Positions 36,144 through 46,445 of a stretch of 64,000 bases of DNA are shown piece after piece. The position numbers were made by a program, and so were the translations under genes. The notes below the pieces were generated by a model that ran no database searches, was not told where the DNA came from, and saw only the letters and a list, made by a program, of their open reading frames with translations. The DNA comes from Solea solea (lineage: Eukaryota > Chordata > Actinopteri > Pleuronectiformes > Soleidae): positions 13,437,360 through 13,501,359 of the forward strand of contig NC_081148.1 in the NCBI RefSeq assembly GCF_958295425.1, given 5' to 3'. Numbering within the stretch: the stretch's first letter is position 1; every line of letters begins with the position of its first letter.

Positions 36144-36992
36144 TGGCTTGCTGGACACTTGTCCTCTTTACTAAATGACTCTAGACATAATGTTTGGATT
36201 TTAAAATCTACTTTTATGTGGGTTTTTTTTTGCCACTATGGAGATTGTGAAGCTGCCAGTTCCACACGATAACCAGAAATAAAAAATAAAATAATTAAAA
36301 AAAAACAATAATAATAATAATTGGTGAAAATGGATTGTTCCAATTGGATCTTTTTTTCCTCCCTCCAATTTTCTCCAGAAAATATTTGTTTAATGCCTCA
36401 GGTTCAAGCACCAGAGTGCCAACCAGCTTGTCAGATGGTCTGCGCTCTGCAGGGGGCAAAGAGTACAAGGTTCTAGTATAAACCATCGGCGCGCTGCAGA
36501 CGCACAAATACACAAATGCCCGTCAGACTTTATAAACACACACTTTCTCAGGCGTCCTCCACCGACTTGCACAGTCTCCGTGTCTTGTCTGTCGGGGGGG
36601 GGGGGTGGATGTCATACTAAGTGGTCCACCTGCCAAAGGAAATCTCCGTTGTGTTTATGTTTGCAAGCATGGCTGTTATTATAGGAGATGCATTAAATAT
36701 GAGAAGATGGGGGTAAAGAAAGAAACTCATACAATTCTGCATTCCAGTGGGTTTTCCTCCTCACTTGCCCCTCCTCTCAAAAACAATGAGACATTGTCGC
36801 TGGAGAGAAGAAATCCATGTTCAATGCCCCCCCCACCGCCACCACCATGTCTCTCATCTGACGCCATGTTTTTTTCTGGACACTTTTTGGCCTTATTTGT
36901 CATGCTATTAGAATGAGCTCACTCTGCTCGTGCCGGGCAACTTCAAAATGGAAGGTTCCCTTGGGGGAGGTCGTGGCAGCAGGTTAAGGGAG

Positions 36993-37038
36993 GTGTGTGC
37001 GTGTGTGCGTGTGTGCGTGTGTGCGTGTGTGCGCGCGT
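36993..37038. repeat. (GTGTGTGC)n microsatellite
   Basis: Five or so eight-base units GTGTGTGC end in GCGCGCG, an alternating purine-pyrimidine stretch with Z-DNA potential. A (CA)n run lies nearby at 37159-37180. Confidence 0.9.
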
Positions 37039-38120
37039 CCCACGGGCCACCCTTGCACAGAGGAGCCTTTGTGCACATCCCCAGTTTGTAACACCTCCAC
37101 ACCTCTCTTCACCACTCTGCCTTTCCCTGAAGCTGCCAATCCTGCCCACTGACACTTTCATGTACACACACACACACACCTACAAACACACATCATCCAA
37201 CTGCTGCTCCTTTTTATTGTAGGCAGCAATCATTCATTCTTTCCAGGGAGGGGAAGTGTGTCATGAACTCTGCGGCTCCAAGCCCAGGGCTCTGGCAGTG
37301 GCAGCATGTGATGTAGCCACAAATTCAACCTGGGTCCCCCCAGTCTGGAACATCCTGCTGCTGTGTCTGTTGTTTAGATGGGAATAGCACCCAGATGTTT
37401 GAATATATTAGAATTCTTTGCAAGTCATGGTATCAATTTTCTCCCTATCCCTGCTTATATATTCATCTTCGAGGTAACTTAAGTGCACCTTCAGGCCCCC
37501 ACCATGCATCCTTTCCCGTATATCCTGCTACTGCTTTCATATTTCTGCTTTATTGGAATGAGTCGTATTGCCAAAAGGTTTATACCATCGACATATCATG
37601 TTGCCGTTCTTCAGAGCAGTGATTTCTCTGTGTCTGCTGTTTTGTCTTCCATCTGGACCAGTACTGCTCCAGAGCCATTTGCACACACAGCCATTCTTCC
37701 TCACAAAACTGTGGCATCGCCTGCGGCAGGAAGACGTGACGACACGATGCAAAGTGATCTGTGACATGCTCAGCTCAGAGTCATTTGAAGAAATATTTGG
37801 ATAATTAAGTTCATTTTTAAAAAAGATCATGTGTGTCTTAGATAAATAGACCCATCATTGTCTCTATATAGAAACTATTTTTCTTATTTCTTAGTCATCG
37901 GTTATTTAACACACGTATTTGGGCTGCCTGTGTATTCTTTTTTTAATGCCTGAAAAAAAAAACATTTGTTTTACTTTACCTTTTCTTCTCAACCCTTTTG
38001 ACTTTTGATGAGTTTAAAATACATTTTGAAAGTTAAAAAACATCTAAAGCCTCTTTCATTACTATAATAAGAACCATTCATGCATTCCTTTTAAATAAAA
38101 AAGTAACTACAGAAAGCGCT

Positions 38121-38342
38121 CCTCCGCCAAGTTCCCACACTGTCAATAAACTCCTCTCTTTCGCAAAGTTAACAGAAAAATCCCGGATCCAGATCTGGAT
38201 CACCACCAAAACCTAATAATTTCTTCCTTGTGCCGTAACCTACATCCCCAGAAAGTTTCATCCAGCTCCTTTCTTTCCTTTTTTTTTTTTTTAATTTACG
38301 CACAGACAAACAGGGCCAAAAACATAACCCCCTTGGCGGAGG
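38121..38342. mobile_element. 222-bp dispersed repeat with 11-bp inverted ends
   Basis: The block opens with CCTCCGCCAAG (38121-38131) and closes with its exact reverse complement CTTGGCGGAGG (38332-38342). Inside are GGATCCAGATCTGGATCACC, a GAAAGTTTCATCCAG stretch, a T tract and CAGACAAACAGGGCCAAAAA before AACATAACCCCCTTGG. I recognise this arrangement as a repeat scattered in many animal genomes, but I cannot name its class with certainty. The inverted ends suggest a non-autonomous DNA element; the AACATAACC-type end has also been associated with LINE-like tails. There is no coding capacity. Confidence 0.65.
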
Positions 38343-39892
38343 TAATAAGTTTAATATTTTCTCCATGTGCAAGTTTCTCAACAGTGAAAAAAACGGGGTC
38401 TTCCCGCATGACCGTCTACATTTCTGCAGCTCACCTGTAGATCTCCACTGTTTTGTTAACATGAGAGCGGCAAACACTCTCATTTTGAAACGGCTTTCTG
38501 TGGGATATATAAGGAATGTTGACGAGAGACGAAGGAGCGAACCAAAGAGATTTATGTAGCTCCCCTGAAAAGTCAATATTGGTGTCAGGTTACGTCTATG
38601 GCGCAGTTGAGATTTATGTTTAATAAGCTTCAGGTGTTGGCTGGCTTGCATTCGGGTTGGGGAGGGCAGGAGAGGGCTGGGTTGCTCACAGGGAGTGCGG
38701 GTTAAAACTGTTTCATACGAGCACATGCACACACGCACACAGCATGCCCCTCTGTCCATTTTTGCTGTCACAGTCTATACCGACACTTTCGATTTGAATG
38801 GCTGCCGTTGCGTCTGGAAAAACAGTGCTACCTTTGTGCCCACCTCTCAAAGAGTCCCATGTGGCTGTCCGCAAACGCCTGTATGACAACATACACCCTG
38901 TCAGGGGTTAGCAGAGACAAATGGAAAAGCTAATATACGACTAATAGGCAAGGAAGGGGAGGAATGTGCAGGAGAGGTTAGAGGGGAGATTGACAGCAGC
39001 TATTAACAGCTACCTTTGCTTCTCCTTCTAGCCTCCGCTTCTCTGCTCTCTGTATGTTTATGATACATGCAGCAGATGTCTCTGTACTTGGTGAATGAAA
39101 GGCACATTTGATGAAACAATGTTCATGTACCGCGCTTTACGATCTACCCTGTGGTTGTATAAAGGCAGGATAAGGTCATCAGTAGGTGTGTGTGATGGCA
39201 TTTTTCAGGAGATATTTAGCAATCTGTCTGATCTTGCCCCCGGGACATCCCCCAACACACACACACACATATCTATTGCTCCTCGTTGATCCTATGGATA
39301 TCTCTCATGCATAAGCCAAATGTAAATCATCGCGTTGAGTTTTATTCCTGACACCTGAAAGTGTCTCAACAAGACGGACAGGAAAAAAAAAAAAAAAATG
39401 CAACGATGGCACTTCTTCAGAGAGTGCATGAGTGTGAAATGGAAACATGTGAAATGTAATAGCGGAGAATGTGCTTGCCTACGGCTGTGCAGCCTCCCAC
39501 CCTCTCCCTCTCGTTTTCGTCTTCTTTTTTCTTCTCAAAGATACACCGTGAGAAGAACCAGCTGTAGTAATATAAAAATTCTAAACCTTCACCAACGTGT
39601 CTCTCTCGTCCTGTTCCCCTCACCTAATCCCACACCTTAGTTTTTGTGGGACGATAAATATTCGTTTAATAAAGTTATTGTGTGGAGGGAGCTGGGCCAC
39701 CCACAGCAACAGGTCATTATGTCTGCAAAGCTGAAAATGAGACAAATTAAAAGTAGTCTCTGTGGTTAAGAAGTAAATTGACGAAAACAACTTAATTGCT
39801 CTTCTTGCAATTCTTCATCCTTGAGGTAACATCTTATCATCGGTGTATATTCAGAGAAGGGTATTACGTTCTATTGTTTGTGTGTGTGTGTA

Positions 39893-40222
39893 CCCTGTAT
39901 TTTCCAGGTATTACACACTTTGGGGACTTGTCTTCTATACAGGGACAAAAAGCATAACGTAAAGTATGTATATACTGTATATAAATACTTTATGTTACAT
40001 CATACATAATACATATATATATTATATATATATATATATACATATATATATGTATATATATATATATGTCTGGTCCCCACTAAGTTTAAGGGCTTTTTCT
40101 GGGTTAAGACCTGGTTTTAGGGTTAGAATTACGTTTAAGTTAGGCTTAGACATTTAGTTGTGATGGTTAAGGTAAGGGTAAGGGGCTAGGGAATGCGTTA
40201 TGTCTATGAGGTTTCCTCACGG
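39893..40222 (+). repeat. Dispersed fish repeat with telomere-like TTAGGG runs
   Basis: The left part contains CCAGGTATTACACACTTTGG and GGGGACTTGTC. After an AT microsatellite come GGTCCCCACTAAGTTTAAGG, then degenerate TTAGGG/TTAAGG units including TTTTAGGGTTAG and GGTTAAGGTAAGGGTAAGGG. A reverse-oriented relative lies at 55268-55475. This is a moderate-copy repeat of fish genomes, not a true interstitial telomere array, because the units are imperfect and are embedded in other shared sequence. Confidence 0.6.
40011..40068. repeat. (AT)n-rich tract inside the dispersed repeat
   Basis: AT runs broken by CATATATATATG form a self-complementary block that could extrude as a cruciform. Confidence 0.9.
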
Positions 40223-40905
40223 GAAATAGAAAAACTATTTTATTTGTAAAATACAGTGTGCACAACAACCTTTATCATTTAGAACAGGCATTTCAGTTCC
40301 AAACATTGCGGCACACGGTTAAGTCTCCAAAGTTGCAACTCATGGCATCAATTAGGTATACAACAATAAGGAGTTGCACTTATACTTGGCGTAACACTTT
40401 GTTCATGCACGTACATAACCGCCCTGCCGTCGGTTTTATTTTTATAAACATTGAACATATTTGGGTCATTTTCACATGTCGGCAACAGGCAGAGATTGAA
40501 CGTTAAAGTGTGTCCGCAGCTGCAGCAACACAGCAGCAGAGAGTTATCACATGACAAGGAGACGACAGTGCAACAATAAACTTAAATATGCACCAACAAC
40601 ATGTTTGTAAGACAGGGAGAAAGAGACGCTACACTAACCTTACTGGAAGCTTCCTGTTTTGCTTCTCTGTCCAGAAGAAAATGTTTCAATTATCCATCCT
40701 CTTCATCTTCATCGATCTGCATTTTAATGCCTCTCCACTGCAGATGCTTGTTTTGATTGTGGTGAAAGGAATATTTCACCGTTGGAAAGAAGAATGTCTA
40801 TTAAAACTGGGTCATCTATGTTGTAGAAATGTGAAATAACATTGAAGCAAGTGTTTTCTTGGCCGGGAAAGGCAGAAAAATTTAATTTTGGCTCATGTAG
40901 ATGAA

Positions 40906-40953
40906 CAACAACTCCCAGAATGCACTGTGCTCACTGCCCCGCGAGAGTCTCGC
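40906..40953 (+). promoter_or_regulatory. ZNF143-type motif with adjacent GCGAGA/TCTCGC palindrome
   Basis: CAACAACTCCCAGAATGCAC (40906-40925) is close to the ZNF143/Staf consensus ACTACAATTCCCAGAATGC, sharing the CTCCCAGAATGCA core. Fifteen bases further, GCGAGA-G-TCTCGC (40941-40953) forms an inverted pair resembling halves of the TCTCGCGAGA promoter motif. Such motifs cluster at bidirectional promoters and loop anchors. No gene start is recognisable nearby. It could be an unannotated transcript start, an architectural site, or a piece of a transposable element. Confidence 0.45.
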
Positions 40954-41907
40954 CGTCTCAAGCTTCGAAGCAGACAGCGCTAGTTGTGTAAAAACACAAA
41001 TCCCTGTGAGGAATTAAATTAAATGTAAACGTTTGAAAGGGAAAAACTGAGTTTTTACTCAGTGGAAACCTGAGGGAGGGAATCACAATTTTTTAAAAAG
41101 ATACTCTTCCTATTCCAGCAATACAACGCCACATGCAAAGTTTTCCTTTAAGGTTTTGCAGGTTCACCTTGTTGAAGTGCTATGAGATGTGACATTTATG
41201 AATAAACTGGTCGTATCATTCTTATAAGTGAGGCTAATATTTAAATGTAACATGTGTCCTTACTCTCTAAAGACCTATCGTGGTCATTTTATGACCTAAT
41301 ATAATACATTTTACACATTTAGCCCCTTTACAGCATTGTCCCTTTATGTGACCAAACATTCACTTTTTTTTTCAAGGTCACATGCTTTCACTGTGCGGAA
41401 CAATGGCGAGCGGTGTACATACACTGTCTGGGTATTGTTTAACCGTGGTGTTGCATTGGGTTGGGAAGTGGTAATTGAAGGTACAGTATTTGTACATAAG
41501 GTCACAGCACACAATGAAAACGAAAGCCTGTTGATTTGATTGGGCCGTGAGGTGGTGTTATTGTATGTTGTGAAAAATGGCACAAGTGGCTCTTATTCAG
41601 CAGACACACGCTGGAGGGCCCTACCTTTCTCCTCCGCACAAAGACACACAATTCCCTGGGCAGTTCTCAGGTGGATCGCCTTACCCATACTGCCTCTGTG
41701 GCTCAACCGAGGATCAGCTGAGCAGCATGAAGCTGCGACGGTCACAGAATGAGCGCGACAGTTACATCCGTAAAGTCCGGTTGCGCCGACGCACGTGCAT
41801 AAACCCACAAGCAAGCACGTTTTTGACCCGAGAGTCTATTGGCGCTGCTTGTAAACTGATGTCGTAAACAAATGGATCGTCTCGAATCCATGCGCACACA
41901 TGCCTGC

Positions 41908-42020
41908 AACTATGAGACATAAGTAAATACCCTCTCAGTGAAATGTAGCACGGTGTTCAACTGTGTCAAGGAGAACTGTACACTGTCACCCAAGCTGCTG
42001 CTGTAAAGCTGCTTTTCACT
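41908..42020 (+). repeat. Duplicated block, copy 1
   Basis: The core GTGTTCAACTGTGTCAAGGA followed by GAACTGTACACTGTCA and a GCTGCTGCTGTAAAGCTG stretch recurs at about 43549-43665. Similarity extends weakly upstream over GAGACATAAGTA. There is no coding content. It could be a fragment of an interspersed element or a local duplication. Confidence 0.6.
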
Positions 42021-42929
42021 CTCGGAGACAATCGTGAGCTTTCCCTTCCGGGCGAACTGTCCACGTGCTCACGGACTTGAACGCTCAGATTTCCCGAGAA
42101 GATTGAAACGTGACGCTGTCCCAAACAACACACACCTCACACTTACACTCCTAATCAAGTTACACTGCTCGTTTATGCAAACAGACACCAGCTCACGACT
42201 ATATGGGAATGTTCAGCACACGTACGCTGAGTCTTTGGGTTCTCTTGACAATTAGCTCGGCATGTGGCCTTCTCACCCAGGGGCAGTGGAATATTCAGTG
42301 CTACTTTCCATCACAACAACCCAGCTCATATTTGGAGTAATTATTCTTGCCTCTGACAGTTAGCATGTCCATTCAAGTACTTGGGCTTCTCTTCGCCTTT
42401 ATTGGTTTGACATCAAAAATGGGGGAAAAGGGTGCACTTGTACCCTCCAAACATCATTTTAAGAGGATTTTGTAGATCAGGTTGGGCCAGTATCACTTCA
42501 GTTCTTTACAGCCCAGAGAGATATTCCTCATGTACAGACAAAGATAATTATTTACAGATCCACACAAGCTAAACTGTCAGAGTCTTTGCCAGCCAGGATT
42601 TACTGCTCGCTCTGGATCCAGAAACAGAGATGGATTGACATAAAAGGAATGAAAGGGAAAAAAATGTGTGTCTGTGGAGGGTCTGAGCACACATTAAGTC
42701 GTGTATAATTCTTCTCAAATCAATGTTATTGTTCTGTTGTTCTCTTTAATTTTACTCATTACGTTTATGCTTTACATTTGTATTCATTCATTTTATCACA
42801 TATTATAACATCATCATTTTAGTTTTATATTTCCTTAGCTTTTTTTTTTTTCTTAATTTCCAAATTTGAAAGGCAGACTGTATTAATAGAGTCTAATGTT
42901 TTTGTTCTTTGGTTTTTTTTTTTTTAAAT

Positions 42930-42979
42930 ATCCATCCATCCATTTTCTACCACTTCCTCCAAATGAGGGTTTCAGGGGG
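42930..42979 (-). mobile_element. SINE/L2 tail tip, reverse orientation
   Basis: TATCCATCCATCCATTTTCT followed by ACCACTTCCTCC is the reverse complement of the tail end GGAGGAAGTGGTAGAAAATG plus a GGAT-type terminal repeat. It continues into ANNAGGGTTTC-like tail sequence. Only the last 50 bp of the element are present. Confidence 0.5.
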
Positions 42980-43135
42980 GCTGACGTAAGCCCCTTTTAC
43001 ACCTATGGTCCCAGCTCAGCTCACCTCGCCTCAGCACGGCACGTGACAGGTTGTGTTTCCATTACAATATAGTAGCCTCCTCAACGTGGGCGGAGTCATC
43101 ACTGCATGAAACATGACACACACAGACGAGTGACT
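42980..43135. repeat. Possible MITE-like repeat
   Basis: Features such as GCCCCTTTTACACCTATGGT, GTGTTTCCATTACAATATAG and CGTGGGCGGAGTCATC recall short fish DNA-transposon derivatives with mirrored ends. I could not locate clear terminal inverted repeats in this copy, so it is tentative. Confidence 0.35.
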
Positions 43136-43548
43136 AGTGATTTGTAAAGCTGTTGTTTTCAGTGAAACGGAATCGTTAGAATCAGTAAATTAAAATGATT
43201 TGTTCAGTACTCCCTCCATGACTCCGTCTGACACAGTCCCCTGATTGAAATACACCAGACTCCGCTGTTAAATATTGAGATTTGATATATTTCCCTGGTA
43301 ATTGCTGGAGATTAACCCACGTTTTTAGGACTGTTCGGCTTGATTCTCCATCTCAGGAAGAGTCATGAACAAGACGTCCGACATCTGAACTGAAAACAGG
43401 ATTTCAGTTCAGGCCCCTCAGCTGTGGATTGTTCTGCATCAACAGACACATTCCCAAAAACTCTTAAAACAAAATAACCTCTATATAAAATGGAGTTTGA
43501 GCTGCTACGACAAGTGAAATGGCCCACTTTTGAGCATACGTTAGCAAT

Positions 43549-43665
43549 TACAAGACATTAGTAGCATACTTTCAGTGTATGGAAGCACTGTGTTCAACTG
43601 TGTCCAGGGGAAACTGTACACTGTCAGCCTTAACTGCTGCTGCTGCTGTGGAGCTGTTTTTCGGT
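43549..43665 (+). repeat. Duplicated block, copy 2
   Basis: GTGTTCAACTGTGTCCAGGG, then GAAACTGTACACTGTCAG and a GCTGCTGCTGCTGTGGAGCT stretch, mirror the block at 41908-42020 in the same orientation about 1.64 kb downstream. The copies differ by substitutions and small indels, so the event is not recent. Confidence 0.6.
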
Positions 43666-45249
43666 CTTTAACAAGATGATGTGCATTGGAATGAATTGCA
43701 GAATCTTTCAGTGGTATAATTACATAAGACTTTGACTTTTGTCTGTGTGCACTGCAGTTTGTAAGTAGATAAAGTGAGATCGTGGGTGTACATTAATGCA
43801 AATACACGATCAAGTTTATTTTTATTTCATGTGTATCTGAAGAAACCGGCTCAGTATATGAAAGTAGCATATCAATAGCAGGAGACAGATCATGAGTATT
43901 ATCATCCACATACCCCACCATGTGGAGTAGTTTTAAGAGGACAGGGGAGCAGAGCTGATTTATTATCAGTCTGAAACTGGCATGAAAAACAAAAAGACAA
44001 CGTGATCCGTCAAATTACTGCTTATACTGTATCTGTTGGCCAGCTCAGCAAAAGCTAGTGTACGACATGTCTCTATACTTTTGAGGAATGGTTTGAGGTT
44101 TGTTTGTTTTTTTAACTTTAGATGGTGATGTGGGTTTTTTTTTTCACCTACTATTGAATTACACAATTGTTTGAGTAAAGAGTCATATTACATGTTGTTG
44201 ACTTTATTCAGGCAGGGATTTAAAGCAGGGCCATTTTAATGTATATAATTTTATTTTTTTTCCTTTACAGTGTAAATGGAACATAGTCTTATATAAGCCT
44301 TAAATATATTGTAGCCATTGAAGTTAGGTGTTTGTGAAAGCCCCAGTCTCTGATCATCTTTAACATGACTCAGAATAAACATAACATTTTTATATATCCA
44401 CACACTTCAGAGGTGATGAATCTGAACAAACAGGGATTTTGGACCGATATTTGATTCTGTCTGGAGTCTGTCTCAGTATTCCGCTTTTCCTCATCACTCT
44501 TTCCCACATCACCAAGATCACATTCACCTTTGAACTCCTGTGAGTTTGCCAGCCAGATGCAAAGCTCCTTCTGCTTCCATATTCTGATGACGGGGTCCTT
44601 TTAGAATACAGCCAGAAGGAGGATAGAGATAAGGATGAGTATATTCAGTAGATAGTGGGCTGGAGGAGGTAAGGAATCAAGCAAAGAGAAGATTAAATGA
44701 GCAGGAAAGTAGATTGGATGAGAGGGAGTCAATACAGTTGGGAAAGGTGAATGAAACCAGAGGGAGAGACAGTTCATTTGTCACAAGGTAACCTTAGTTC
44801 ACTTTATGTCTGAGTGGAGTGAGATTTCGGAGCAGCTGACTGATTTGGCTGGAGCAGACTCAAGAAACACTATACATGCCCGACATGTCGTTTGTCCTTT
44901 TCCCTGTCTTTATATCTGTCTGCTTTTCTATAAGCACACATTTTCTGCCTAATGTGGACACAAATGGAGACTTAGAACTTATATTAATGTCCGTGTGTTT
45001 GTTAAATTTAACCATACCAATCATGGTGTAAGAATTAGTGTCAAATAATCATGAGACTTGAGACTGTAACGTACATTAAGACCCCTCTGCTTACCCCTCA
45101 TTTTCCTAAGTGCATCATAGTGGCATTTGCATACCAGAAATGATATAGTTCTTATGTATGTGCAGTAAGCTTCCACTTCAAATTGTGAAACACATATAAA
45201 TGTCTTCTAAGGCTATTAAAAACAATAAAATTGTCTTTTGACTTGATTA

Positions 45250-45337
45250 TACACTGCCCTGTGATGGACTGGCATCCTGTCCAGGGTGTACCGCCGACCC
45301 TCATGTAGAGGATAAAGTGGCACAATATGAGTGAGTG
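45250..45337 (+). mobile_element. 5'-truncated SINE/L2 tail fragment
   Basis: It contains CCCTGTGATGGACTGGCATC, CTGTCCAGGGTGTACC and GAGGATAAAGTGGCA, then a GAGT-type tandem end. This is the same tail variant as the copies at 3762 and 8254. The head is missing. Confidence 0.7.
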
Positions 45338-46413
45338 ATTATACATGTGTATAAATATACTTACTTATAGAATTTCTGCAATAAATCCTCCTAAATGTTA
45401 CACACTGGACTGAGGTTTGTTGCACTATGCTGGCAAATTTAAAGAATGAAAACGAGCTTCTCCACATATTTTATTATCATAGTTGCGATGGTCAACAGAG
45501 CTTGTTTGGAGAATTCTTGAGTTTGGTATTTTAATAATGCTGCCTGTGGGACCTTATTAATTAAGTAACCTCTAATTATTTACAACATAATCTAATAATA
45601 AAAGTCAGTACAGGTGCACAAATTGTGGTCTTGGAGGTATAGACGCAAATGTTGCACATCATTTCCCAAAAACCCTTGAAAATCTGCTTTCAGATATGTT
45701 CTGAACTCAGGAGATTCTCCAGAGATTGTGCAGGGGGATTGTGGATGTGTGCATGCAAAATGTCCACTGAATGGTTAATCATGTGAGAATTCAACATAAA
45801 AAAAACTCCCCAAGAATCTTCAGCAAGTCAATCCTCCATGCTCCAGTCTGGTGCACCCCTCACGTGGGTCTCCAGCTGTTTTGAATGCATCTGACCAGTA
45901 ATAATAATGTCCTGTTGTATTGGCTGTGTGTAAACAGGACGTTGTCCAGAGTTTGTGTGTGAAAAAGCCTCACGTATCATGTGCATCAAGGGAAAAAAAG
46001 AACGACTGAAAAGCTTTATTTGACATTTAGGAAATGAATAGTAAGCATGGTGTCAAATCCATCTAATATCACAAATACTTAAATGGGCTAGCGTCACCAC
46101 AACCACATGTGGAAACGGAATCAGACTAAGTCTGCCATTTATCCGTTGTTGTGTTTTAATATTTGGTTACTGTTATGTCTTCAGAATGAGCCTCCTGTTC
46201 CGTTTCTCTCCACTAACTGACTTGTGTTATGTTGTAAGAGAGTGTTTTGAAGTGCTTGAGGTGATGTCATTGATTTAAGAAAAGCGTCTGCCTCTGTGTC
46301 ACTCTGTTTCTTTCTCTCTACCTGACACTTCTCACCACAAACCTTCACCATCATGGGGTGTGAAATTGGGATTGGTGTGAAATGTATTTTTTGAGTGGAA
46401 ACCTATGACATGT

Positions 46414-46414
46414 T

Positions 46415-46442
<28 letters not shown>
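46414..46442. repeat. (TG)n microsatellite
   Basis: A perfect TG run followed by TATG and TGAG. Confidence 0.9.

Positions 46443-46445
<3 letters not shown>

Larger units (their letters stand above)
34041..40905. other. Intergenic, repeats but no gene seen
   Basis: It contains homopolymer G runs at 35116-35128 and 36594-36605, the microsatellites at 36.1 and 37.0 kb, the 222-bp inverted-end repeat and the telomere-like repeat. A patch at 39640-39800 (GATAAATATTCGTTTAATAA, then GACAAATTAAAAG) is low-repeat and may be conserved. The 200-residue minus-strand frame at 38169-38771 overlaps the 222-bp repeat and is not credible as a gene. Confidence 0.6.

Noticed and set aside
36446..36459. Second CTCF site (TCTGCAGGGGGCAA)
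   Set aside because: At least three mismatches to the core consensus; too weak to list beside the perfect match at 14223.
38169..38771. 200-residue minus-strand open frame
   Set aside because: It overlaps the 222-bp dispersed repeat and a poly-T tract, and has no family resemblance.
39893..40222. Interstitial telomere array
   Set aside because: The TTAGGG units are degenerate and sit in a longer sequence shared with 55268-55475, so it is a dispersed repeat and not a fused telomere.
41577..41867. 96-residue plus-strand frame in a CpG-richer patch
   Set aside because: The translation contains basic segments but matches no family I know and lacks splice or promoter context. It was left as intergenic.
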